Below are positions 1 through 5,767 of a stretch of 5,767 nt of DNA, piece by piece. Location: assembly GCA_003454835.1 (NCBI GenBank), contig DMTA01000282.1:1-5767 (forward strand). Reading direction: 5' to 3'. Position 1 is the stretch's first letter. Every line of letters begins with the position of its first letter. This stretch comes from Achromobacter sp. GTDB lineage: Bacteria; Pseudomonadota; Gammaproteobacteria; Burkholderiales; Burkholderiaceae_B. Under the pieces are notes generated by a model. That model saw only the letters and a program-made list of their open reading frames with translations. It was not told where the DNA came from and searched no databases. Made by a program: the position numbers and the translations under genes.

Positions 1-714
1 GGCGCGCGGCGTGTCCATGCGGGCGTTGTCGAAGCGGGCGCCGGTGCCGGCGCGGATGGTGCCGTGCGCGCCGGACATGGTCTCGACTTCGACTTCGTGT
101 TCGTGCACCACCACGACCGTACGCTGTGCCTGCTGGCGCACCATATAGCGTGTGCCGAGCGCGCGGACCGTGCCCTGCGCAGTCTGCACGAGGAACGGAC
201 GGCGGGAATCGGGCGCGACCGACACCGTCACGGCGCCATCCAGCAAACGGACTTGGCGGTACGCAGGTGTGAAGTCCAGGTTGACGCGGCTGCGGGCATC
301 AAGCAAAAGCTGGCTGCCGTCCGACAGCAAGTAGCGGCGGCGTTCGCCCGTCGCGGTGGCCGCGTCGGCGGCAACGTTGTTCAGCGGGTAGAACGCATTG
401 CCGACATAGGCAGCGGCGGCGCCGGTACTGGCGAGCGCAAGCGCGCCAGTCAGAAAACGGCGGGGGGGCGGCACGATGGCGGCGGGCGGGGGCGGGATCA
501 GCGACTGCGCAGCGGGCGCGGCGTCGCCACTGCCGGTGGCATAGACGTCGCCCAGCCGGCCGAACGACGATCCTGCCAGGGTGCCCGTCAGTTGCTGCCA
601 GGCGTTTTCATGGACAGGGTCGGCCGCTCGCCAAGCCAGGAAGTCGTTGTAGTCTTGGGCTGTTGCCTTGCCGGAGCGCAGCAACAGCAGCCAATTGATC
701 ACCTGGTCCGCCAT
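1..714 (-). CDS. FecR family anti-sigma / signal-transducing membrane protein (3' end outside window)
   Basis: FecR-type proteins sit in the inner membrane, receive a signal from a TonB-dependent outer-membrane transducer and control a partner ECF sigma factor of the FecI type, usually for iron uptake. I read 238 codons from ATG at 714 to the window edge with no stop. Residues about 5-42 match the cytoplasmic N-terminal (DUF4880) domain, including the pattern L-x-W-R-x-x-D-P-x-H-x-x-A-W. A proline-rich linker (74-84) leads to a twin arginine (R85-R86) and a single hydrophobic span at about 87-107. The periplasmic FecR domain follows, with 'LSDGSQLLLDARSRV' near 130 and 'GTVRALGTRY' at 181-190. 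The start is supported by AAGGAC five nt upstream; the upstream in-frame stop is at 763-765. E. coli FecR is reported to use the Tat route, so the twin arginine may be functional. No sigma-factor gene lies between this gene and murJ. Family call is firm; the signal sensed is unknown. Confidence 0.88.
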   Translation of the reverse strand, partial: MADQVINWLLLLRSGKATAQDYNDFLAWRAADPVHENAWQQLTGTLAGSSFGRLGDVYATGSGDAAPAAQSLIPPPPAAIVPPPRRFLTGALALASTGAAAAYVGNAFYPLNNVAADAATATGERRRYLLSDGSQLLLDARSRVNLDFTPAYRQVRLLDGAVTVSVAPDSRRPFLVQTAQGTVRALGTRYMVRQQAQRTVVVVHEHEVEVETMSGAHGTIRAGTGARFDNARMDTPRA

Positions 715-747
715 GGGTTGTCCTTGGGCGTACTTCAATTCATGCTT

Positions 748-771
748 CCCGCAGGCAGGTGCCTACAGGGG
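748..771 (-). promoter_or_regulatory. Small hairpin in the fecR leader
   Basis: On the minus strand GTAGGC and GCCTGC pair around a four-base ACCT loop (one G-T wobble). The stem is extended by CCC/GGG across a two-base bulge, giving nine pairs in all. It lies about 34 nt upstream of the fecR start codon, so it would be in the 5' UTR of a transcript from the AT-rich segment. It resembles no riboswitch class I know. It may be a chance fold in GC-rich DNA, an operator or a leader element. Confidence 0.25.
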
Positions 772-794
772 GTCCTCTCAGTGGCAATTTTTAA

Positions 795-836
795 ATCATA
801 AAGGTTTTTTACCAAAGATTACGGGGTGGTTGTCAA
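795..836 (-). promoter_or_regulatory. Candidate promoter region for fecR
   Basis: This is the AT-richest stretch of the window. On the minus strand it holds a perfect TTGACA (831-836) and, further downstream, TATGAT (795-800), which differs from the -10 consensus at one base. The two are 30 nt apart, too far to form one sigma-70 promoter. With a 17-nt spacer, TTGACA would pair with the weak GGTAAA at 808-813; TATGAT would have to work with a poor -35. So promoter activity is plausible here, but the exact elements are not settled. I see no convincing Fur box. Confidence 0.33.
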
Positions 837-856
837 TTCTTGACGAAATTAATGCG

Positions 857-882
857 AAAAGCCGGCGTTTGGCCGGCTTTTT
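857..882 (-). terminator. Rho-independent terminator downstream of murJ
   Basis: A perfect 10-bp stem (857-866 with 872-881) closes a five-base loop. The core is GCCGGC repeated on both sides, flanked by A on one side and T on the other, so a stem with a T-run occurs in both directions. On the minus strand it follows the murJ stop by about 30 nt and ends in TTTTCG, then an AT-rich stretch. No plus-strand gene enters it, so its role is most likely to end the murJ transcript and insulate fecR. Confidence 0.85.
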
Positions 883-910
883 GAAGGCAATGTAGCCCGA
901 ACGGGCGGAA

Positions 911-2470
911 TTACTGCTTGGGGCGTCGTCCAAAATCCCTGGGGCGAAATCCAAACAGTAACAACATTCCGAAGTACATCACGCCGCTCGCCGCCAGCAC
1001 GCCCGCCAGCAGCAAGGCGCGCTGACCGGAATGCGGCTGCAGTGCAATCCAGTCGATGCGGGTGTCGGCATACCAGAGCAGTGCCGCCAGCCCGGCCAGC
1101 GCGGGCACCAGGCGCAGGGCAAATGCGGTCCAGCCAGCGCCGGGCAGGTAGACGCCCCGGCGGCGCAGCCCGATCAGCAGCGCCAGGGCGTTCAGGCAGG
1201 CGCCCAGGCCGATGGCCAGAGCGAGCCCCGCATGCGCCAGCGTCGGCACCAGCATCAGGTTCAAGAGCTGCGTCACCACCAGCACGGCGATGGCGATCTT
1301 CACGGGGGTGCGGATGTCCTGCTTGGCATAGAAGCCGGGGGCAAGGATCTTGACGGCCAGCAGGCCGATCAGCCCCGCAGAGTAGGAGATGACGGCCAAG
1401 CGCGTCTGCAGCACGTCCTGCGCGCTGAAGGCGCCGTAATGGAACAGCGTGGCGACCAGTCCGTCAGACAGCATCGCCATGCCCACAGCGGCGGGAAGGC
1501 CCAGCAGCAGCACCAGCCGCAGGCCCCAATCGAGCAGCGCGCTGTAGCCGCCGTGGTCGTCGCGGGCATGTGCGGCGGACAGGCTGGGCAAGAGGACGGT
1601 GCCCAGCGCCACGCCCAGCAGGGCGGTGGGGAATTCCATCAGGCGGTCGGCGAACGACAGCCAGGTCACGCTGCCCGGCGTGAGCCACGTTGCGATATTG
1701 GTGTTGATCAGCAGTGAGATCTGCGCCACTGATACGCCCAGCGTGGCGGGCGCCATCTGCTTGAGGATGCGCTGCACGGTGGGGTCGGCCCAGGCCTGCC
1801 GGAAGCGCAGCGAAAAGCGGGGTGTCAGGCCCAGGCGCGCCAGGGCCACCCATTGCACCGCCAACTGCAGCACGCCGCCGATCATGACGCCGACGGCCAA
1901 CGCGTAGACCGGCACGTCCATGCGGGGGGCCAGCCAGATGCAAGCGCCGATCATGGACAGGTTTAGCAGCACGGGGGTGAAAGCGGGGACCGCGAAGCGC
2001 CGCCACGTATTGAGCACGCCGGACGCGAAGGCGATCAGCGACATGCAGAGGATGTACGGGAACATCATCCGCGTCATCCAGACCGCCGCACCGAACTCGG
2101 TGTCGCGTGCCGCACCACGCAGGCCGCTGGCCATGGCGGACACCACCCACGGCGCCGCGACGATGCCGATCAGGGTGACCAGCATCAAGGCGGCGGTCAG
2201 CAGCAGGGCCACGCGGTCCAGCAGCGTGCGGACTTCTTCTTCGGAGCGGTTGTTGCGCGCGGCGCCCAGGATGGGAACGAAGGCCTGGGCGAACGCGCCC
2301 TCGGCGAAAAGGCGGCGCAACAGATTGGGAATGCGGAAAGCGACCCAGAAAGCGTCGGTAATGGGGCCGGCGCCGAACGCGCGGGCCACCAGGATGTCGC
2401 GGATCAGGCCGGAAATGCGGGACAGCAAGGTGAAACTGCTGACCGTGGCCGCCGAACGGAACAGGCTCAT
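911..2470 (-). CDS. murJ: MurJ lipid II flippase (MviN family)
   Basis: MurJ is the inner-membrane MOP-superfamily transporter that flips undecaprenyl-linked peptidoglycan precursor (lipid II) to the periplasm. From ATG at 2470 the product is 519 residues, close to E. coli MurJ (511), and collinear with it from start to end. The cavity residues important in E. coli are present at the same numbers: R18, R24, D39 and R52. The 'ADRLMEF' motif follows at 274-280, with R276 matching E. coli R270. Other shared blocks are 'PNLLRRLFAEGAFAQAF' (48-64), 'LLNLSMIG', 'LGVALGTVLLPSLS' (285-298), and 'KILAPGFYAKQDI.TPVKIAI' (374-394). Many hydrophobic spans fit a 14-helix protein. An in-frame ATG at 2563 would add 31 residues, but these are not membrane-like and fall in the repeat/hairpin region, so 2470 is preferred although no strong Shine-Dalgarno is visible. 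It is last before the terminator at 857-882. Confidence 0.97.
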   Translation of the reverse strand: MSLFRSAATVSSFTLLSRISGLIRDILVARAFGAGPITDAFWVAFRIPNLLRRLFAEGAFAQAFVPILGAARNNRSEEEVRTLLDRVALLLTAALMLVTLIGIVAAPWVVSAMASGLRGAARDTEFGAAVWMTRMMFPYILCMSLIAFASGVLNTWRRFAVPAFTPVLLNLSMIGACIWLAPRMDVPVYALAVGVMIGGVLQLAVQWVALARLGLTPRFSLRFRQAWADPTVQRILKQMAPATLGVSVAQISLLINTNIATWLTPGSVTWLSFADRLMEFPTALLGVALGTVLLPSLSAAHARDDHGGYSALLDWGLRLVLLLGLPAAVGMAMLSDGLVATLFHYGAFSAQDVLQTRLAVISYSAGLIGLLAVKILAPGFYAKQDIRTPVKIAIAVLVVTQLLNLMLVPTLAHAGLALAIGLGACLNALALLIGLRRRGVYLPGAGWTAFALRLVPALAGLAALLWYADTRIDWIALQPHSGQRALLLAGVLAASGVMYFGMLLLFGFRPRDFGRRPKQ

Positions 2471-2541
2471 GGGTGGACTACTGAAGTGAATGCGGGCCGG
2501 ATAGCCGCGTTGATGGGGGACGGAATGCCGGCCATCAGCAA

Positions 2542-2588
2542 GGCCGGTGCTGCACCGGCCCATATGGACCGGCCCATACGGACCGGCC
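2542..2588. repeat. 14-nt tandem repeat adjoining a perfect hairpin, SDR-murJ intergenic
   Basis: ACCGGCC occurs three times at an exact 14-nt period (2554-2560, 2568-2574, 2582-2588). The last two units, 2561-2574 and 2575-2588, are 13/14 identical (CATATGGACCGGCC versus CATACGGACCGGCC). The first ACCGGCC is also one arm of a perfect 8-bp stem (2542-2549 with 2553-2560, loop CTG). In a minus-strand transcript each of three GGCCGGT copies could pair with the single downstream ACCGGCC arm, giving alternative hairpins. It follows the dehydrogenase stop by 11 nt and precedes murJ. There is no T-tract after the stem, so a classical intrinsic terminator is unlikely. Confidence 0.75.
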
Positions 2589-2599
2589 CTAAAGCTGAG

Positions 2600-3358
2600 T
2601 TACTTCGGCGGCATGCGGATGGCGCCGTCGAGACGGATGGTTTCGCCGTTCAGCATGTCGTTGGTGATGATGCTGTGGACCAGCTTGGCATAGTCTTCCG
2701 GGCGGCCCAGGCGCGCGGGGAAGGGGATGCTGGCGGCCAGCGAGTCCTGCACTTCTTGCGGCATGCCGAAGATCATCGGGGTGCCGAAGATGCCCGGGGC
2801 GATCGTCATGCAGCGGATGCCGGTCTTGGACAGGTCGCGCGCAATGGGCAGGGTCATACCCGCCACGCCCGCCTTGGAAGCGGCATAGGCCGCCTGGCCG
2901 ATCTGGCCGTCGAAGGCGGCGACGGACGCCGTGTTGATCATCACGCCGCGCTCGCCGGTGGGCTCGGGCGTATTGGCGCTCATGGCCTCGGCGGCCAGGC
3001 GCATCATGTTGAAGCTGCCGATGAGGTTGATCGACACGACTTTCTGGAAGAGATCCAGCGGGTGCGCGCCGTTCTTGCCGACGATCTTGGCGGCGGGGGC
3101 AACGCCCGCGCAGTTGACCAGACCGAAAAGCGAGCCCAGCTCCAGCGCGGCGGCCACGACCTTCTTGCCGTCGGCTTCCTGCGTCACGTCGCAGTGCACG
3201 TAGCGCTGGCCGAGTTCCTTGGCGAGGGCTTCGCCCGGCTCGTCCTGCAGGTCGGCAATGACGACCTTGGCGCCGTGTTCGACCAGCATGCGGGCGGTGC
3301 CGGCGCCCAGGCCGGATGCGCCGCCGGTAACGATGAATACCTTGTTCGCGATTTCCAT
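2600..3358 (-). CDS. NAD-dependent short-chain dehydrogenase, type II 3-hydroxyacyl-CoA dehydrogenase (HSD10-like)
   Basis: This 252-residue protein is a classical SDR that should oxidise or reduce a hydroxyl/keto group with NAD(H) in the cytoplasm. The dinucleotide-binding TGGASGLG is at 11-18, D36 after the second beta-strand favours NAD over NADP, and NCAG is at 82-85. The catalytic tetrad is N111, S145, Y158 and K162 (YAASK at 158-162). It closely resembles human HSD17B10 along its length, including '[18 protein letters not shown]' (141-158), 'TLPIARDL' and the C-terminal '[17 protein letters not shown]'. HSD10-type enzymes act on short or branched 3-hydroxyacyl-CoA, so fatty- or amino-acid breakdown is the best guess; the real substrate cannot be read from sequence. 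A GGTGG motif precedes the ATG. The gene follows adk by 134 nt containing a large hairpin, so it may not always be co-transcribed with it. Family call is firm. Confidence 0.93.
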   Translation of the reverse strand: MEIANKVFIVTGGASGLGAGTARMLVEHGAKVVIADLQDEPGEALAKELGQRYVHCDVTQEADGKKVVAAALELGSLFGLVNCAGVAPAAKIVGKNGAHPLDLFQKVVSINLIGSFNMMRLAAEAMSANTPEPTGERGVMINTASVAAFDGQIGQAAYAASKAGVAGMTLPIARDLSKTGIRCMTIAPGIFGTPMIFGMPQEVQDSLAASIPFPARLGRPEDYAKLVHSIITNDMLNGETIRLDGAIRMPPK

Positions 3359-3419
3359 GTGTCTACCACCAGATCAGTTCAAGGGAAGAAAGGCGGCGCG
3401 CCGGGCGCCGGATGCAACA

Positions 3420-3472
3420 AGGCCTTCGGGCCAGGGCCGGGACGCGCTGCGTCCGGCCGGCGCCGAAGGCCT
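3420..3472. repeat. 53-nt nested stem-loop between adk and the dehydrogenase gene
   Basis: The outer stem is 10 perfect base pairs (3420-3429 with 3463-3472). After an asymmetric internal loop come GGCC/GGCC (3435-3438 with 3455-3458) and, past one bulged base, GGACGC/GCGTCC (3440-3445 with 3449-3454) around a three-base loop. That is about 20 paired positions. On the minus strand it starts 20 nt after the adk stop. The downstream bases (TGTTGC) are not a U-tract, so it may be a weak terminator, an RNA-stabilising 3' end or a dispersed intergenic repeat. Antisense and sense folds are equally strong. Confidence 0.7.
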
Positions 3473-3492
3473 CTGGGCCATCGAAACGCCGA

Positions 3493-4167
<675 letters not shown>

Positions 4168-4188
4168 TTATTTTTTGTGATCCGGGGG

Positions 4189-4223
4189 ATTATGCCGCAA
4201 CGCAGCAGCCAATGCGGGGCTGC
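4189..4223 (-). promoter_or_regulatory. Possible adk promoter -10 element with an overlapping small hairpin
   Basis: In the 91-nt gap between kdsB and adk, the minus strand has CATAAT at 4189-4194, a fair -10 element, about 39 nt upstream of the adk ATG. No good -35 is found at 15-18 nt spacing. Just upstream, GCAGCC (4205-4210) and GGCTGC (4218-4223) form a 6-bp stem with a seven-base loop; it has no T-tract and is not a convincing terminator for kdsB. Low-confidence reading. Confidence 0.25.
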
Positions 4224-4240
4224 GCCATGGGAAATAACCC

Positions 4241-5005
4241 TTATATCTGATTGCTGTAGATCAAGCGGACGCGATCAAGATCGGCCGGGGTATCTACCCC
4301 ACCCGCAGGAGGCGTCGACGCCCGATGGACGACGATGACGTGGCCGTGTTCCATGGCCCGCAGTTGCTCCAGCGATTCGAAGCGTTCCAGCGCGCCTTGC
4401 GGCAGGGTAGGAAAGCGGCGCAGGAATGACGCGCGATAGGCGTAGAGGCCGATGTGATGCCAGGCGGGCAGTCCCTGCGCCAGCACGCGTTCGCCGCTGG
4501 CCAGCGCGTCCCGCGCCCAGGGGATGGGCGCACGGGAAAAATACAGCGCGCGGTCGTCGGCGGCGCAGACCAGCTTGACGACGTTGGGATTGAACAGGGC
4601 CTCGGCATCCGCCAGGGGGCAGGCACAGGTGGCGATGTCGGCCTGCGGATAGGTCTGCAGCTTGGCCGCCACCGCGTCGATGAGTTCGGGTTCGATCAGG
4701 GGCTCGTCGCCTTGCACGTTCACCACGATCGCGTCGTCGGGCAGGCCAAGCTGCTCGACTGCTTCAGCCAGCCGGTCGGTGCCCGTGGGGTGATCGCCGC
4801 GGGTCATCAGGGCGCGCAAGCCGTGCGACTGTGCAGCCTGTTGCACGCGCGCATCATCGGTGGCGATGAAGATCTGCGAAGCGCGGGACAGGGCGGCGCG
4901 GTCGGCGGTGCGCACGACCATGGGCTTGCCGGCGATGTCGGCAAGCGGCTTGTCGGGCAACCGGGTCGATGCGGTGCGCGCCGGAATGATGGCGATGAAG
5001 CTCAC
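4241..5005 (-). CDS. kdsB: 3-deoxy-manno-octulosonate cytidylyltransferase (CMP-Kdo synthetase), GTG start
   Basis: KdsB joins Kdo to CMP from CTP, making the activated sugar that is transferred to lipid IV-A in LPS assembly. Starting at GTG 5005 the product is 254 residues, near the E. coli length (248). The family N-terminus follows at once: SFIAIIPAR at 2-10, then STRLP.KPL (13-21). HPTGTDR is at 72-78 and NVQGDEP at 96-102; D100 is a likely Mg2+ ligand. Later motifs are 'YFSRAPIPW', 'HHIGLYAYR', 'LERFESLEQLRAMEHG' and the C-terminal 'GVDTPADLDRVR', with D238 a probable second metal ligand. The frame stays open 120 codons further upstream, but that extension overlaps the Trm112-like gene and looks non-coding; the next in-frame ATG (residue 29) would delete the IPAR motif. 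Hence GTG. The start follows the previous stop by 10 nt with no clear Shine-Dalgarno, suggesting translational coupling. Confidence 0.96.
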   Translation of the reverse strand: MSFIAIIPARTASTRLPDKPLADIAGKPMVVRTADRAALSRASQIFIATDDARVQQAAQSHGLRALMTRGDHPTGTDRLAEAVEQLGLPDDAIVVNVQGDEPLIEPELIDAVAAKLQTYPQADIATCACPLADAEALFNPNVVKLVCAADDRALYFSRAPIPWARDALASGERVLAQGLPAWHHIGLYAYRASFLRRFPTLPQGALERFESLEQLRAMEHGHVIVVHRASTPPAGGVDTPADLDRVRLIYSNQI

Positions 5006-5015
5006 GGTGCGGCGT

Positions 5016-5198
5016 TCAGCGAGGAGCGGCGGTGTCGTCCAGCGCGCGGGCCTCGGATTCCAGCATGACCGGAATGCCGTCGCGCAGCGGGAAGGCCAGC
5101 CGGTCCGCGCGGCAGACCAGTTCGGCCTGCTGCCGGTCGTGTTCGAGGCGGCCCTTGCACAGGGGGCAAACGAGGATGTCGAGAAGGCGGGATTCCAT
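5016..5198 (-). CDS. Trm112 family small zinc-ribbon-like protein (YcaR / UPF0434 type)
   Basis: This 60-residue protein matches the bacterial Trm112-like family, typically about 60 residues. The visible signature is '[16 protein letters not shown]' (5-20), with the CPLC pair at 11-14, a third cysteine at C29, and '[19 protein letters not shown]' (33-51), which is the conserved core of the family. A fourth cysteine is missing, as in some members, so zinc binding is not certain. Eukaryotic and archaeal Trm112 activate methyltransferases; the role of the bacterial protein next to kdsB is not established. The lpxK - this gene - kdsB order is found in many proteobacteria (ycaR in E. coli), which strongly supports the call. 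lpxK ends 69 nt upstream; no strong ribosome-binding site is seen. Confidence 0.93.
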   Translation of the reverse strand: MESRLLDILVCPLCKGRLEHDRQQAELVCRADRLAFPLRDGIPVMLESEARALDDTAAPR

Positions 5199-5267
5199 GA
5201 CCGGGATTCTAAAACAGTTTTGCCGTCGGACAGCGCGCGGCGCGGCGCAGTTGCGGCAAACCGCCGC

Positions 5268-5767
5268 TTACTCGGTGGAGTTGTGTCCCCGGTTTTTGAC
5301 GCCGCCGGTCTGGCCACGGTCCGCGACCGTTTTGCGAGTGCGCAGCGCTTCGGCCAGCCAATCAAAGAGCCCCGGGTCGGAGAACGCGGCTTGCACGGGC
5401 ACTTCCCACAGCCGGGGATCGTTCAAGGCACCGCACTTGATGGCGTCCTTGGCGGTCACCAGAATGACGTCGGCGTCGAGCGCCTGGAACGGCGAGGTGG
5501 CGTAGTCGTGGTGATCGGGCAGGGGGAGCGTCGCGGACAGCGTGATGCCGGCGGCTCGCAGGGTGGCGAAAAAACGCTCGGGATTGCCGATGCCGGCCGC
5601 GGCCGCGATGCGCGGCTGCCCGGCAAAAGCGGGCAGCGGTTGCGTGGCGCGTCCTCCGATATGGCTCGCCAGTCCGGGCTCGAGCCACATCTGAACCTGG
5701 CGGGGACGGCTTGCGGGGGCTGGCCCCCCCGGGGGGGGGGGGGGGGCGGCGGCCGGGGGGGGGGGGG
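5268..5767 (-). CDS. lpxK: Tetraacyldisaccharide 4'-kinase, C-terminal half (5' end outside window)
   Basis: LpxK phosphorylates the 4' position of the tetraacyldisaccharide to give lipid IV-A, at the inner face of the inner membrane. The reliable part starts near 5723 and ends at TAA 5268-5270. It carries the family signature [10 protein letters not shown] followed by 'LRAAGITL', then 'LPDHHDY', whose DHH includes the histidine aligned with the catalytic His of Aquifex LpxK, and '[12 protein letters not shown]'. The P-loop and N-terminal half are missing; full-length members have about 330-350 residues and only about 165 codons are open here. An in-frame ATG at 5690 is internal, since the family-like '[10 protein letters not shown]' reads straight through it. 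Beyond about 5724 the frame stays open only because the sequence is pure G/C, so that end should not be trusted. The Trm112-like gene follows 69 nt later. Confidence 0.92.
   Translation of the reverse strand, partial: PPPPAAAPPPPPGGPAPASRPRQVQMWLEPGLASHIGGRATQPLPAFAGQPRIAAAAGIGNPERFFATLRAAGITLSATLPLPDHHDYATSPFQALDADVILVTAKDAIKCGALNDPRLWEVPVQAAFSDPGLFDWLAEALRTRKTVADRGQTGGVKNRGHNSTE
5724..5767. other. Poly-C/poly-G contig end, probable sequencing artefact
   Basis: The last 44 bases contain only C and G: seven C, sixteen G (5731-5746), a short mix, then thirteen G to the end (5755-5767). This interrupts lpxK at a point where the protein should show ordinary complexity; translated on the minus strand it gives only Pro, Gly, Ala and the like. 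Such tails are typical of poly-G read ends and poor assembly at a contig end, rather than of a gene. Confidence 0.8.

Noticed and set aside
715..800. Riboswitch in the fecR leader
   Set aside because: A CTGAGAGG stretch briefly recalls the TPP element, but the rest of the conserved core is absent.
64..801. Plus-strand open frame of about 245 codons opposite fecR
   Set aside because: Composition is Arg/Gly/His-rich low-complexity, typical of the antisense of a GC-rich gene; the minus strand encodes a clear FecR protein.
1031..2489. Plus-strand open frames opposite murJ
   Set aside because: They mirror the MurJ coding frame, have no recognisable domains and are rich in Gln, Arg and Ala as expected for shadow frames.
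4454..5068. Plus-strand open frame of about 204 codons opposite kdsB
   Set aside because: Antisense shadow; crosses the kdsB/Trm112-like junction with no domain signature.
5211..5221. Perfect 11-base palindrome AAAACAGTTTT upstream of the Trm112-like gene
   Set aside because: It could be an operator, but it is short, matches no binding site I recognise and stands alone; the nearby TAGAAT is only nine bases from the ATG and lacks a -35.
5006..5365. 120-codon upstream extension of the kdsB frame, as a fusion protein
   Set aside because: It overlaps the Trm112-like gene and the end of lpxK in another frame, is Arg/Ser/Pro-rich without motifs, and the KdsB family start falls exactly at the GTG.
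5731..5767. G-quadruplex or phase-variable poly-G tract
   Set aside because: Pure homopolymer at the very edge replacing lpxK coding sequence is better explained as a read or assembly artefact.

Overview
The window looks like chromosomal DNA of a high-GC betaproteobacterium. Protein sequences and gene order fit Burkholderiales, most plausibly the Alcaligenaceae (Bordetella/Achromobacter-like). The family placement is an inference from recall; no search was run. Every gene I can support lies on the minus strand, so transcription runs from high to low coordinates.

In transcription order, the window opens with an incomplete lpxK (C-terminal half; its 5' side runs into a poly-G/C tail at 5724-5767 that looks like a sequencing or assembly artefact). 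Next come a 60-residue Trm112-family zinc-ribbon-like protein, kdsB (CMP-Kdo synthetase, from a GTG start only 10 nt after the previous stop), adk (adenylate kinase), an NAD-dependent short-chain dehydrogenase of the HSD10 / type II 3-hydroxyacyl-CoA dehydrogenase group, and murJ (lipid II flippase). A clear intrinsic terminator (857-882) closes this run. Beyond it, after an AT-richer leader, lies the N-terminal 238 codons of a FecR-type anti-sigma/signal-transducing membrane protein, cut by the window start.

The theme is envelope biogenesis. LpxK phosphorylates the lipid A precursor, KdsB activates Kdo for attachment to it, and MurJ flips the peptidoglycan precursor; Adk supplies nucleotide balance. 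The lpxK - Trm112-like - kdsB order is a conserved proteobacterial arrangement. The dehydrogenase is metabolically unrelated and sits between two structured intergenic segments: a 53-nt nested hairpin on the adk side and three 14-nt-spaced repeats that can form competing hairpins on the murJ side.

I see no rRNA, tRNA, CRISPR array, insertion sequence or phage gene. The least ordinary items are the FecR gene with no sigma-factor gene immediately upstream, its structured leader, the two intergenic hairpin/repeat segments, and the homopolymer end. I do not see a convincing undescribed biological system here; most of the window is housekeeping sequence.
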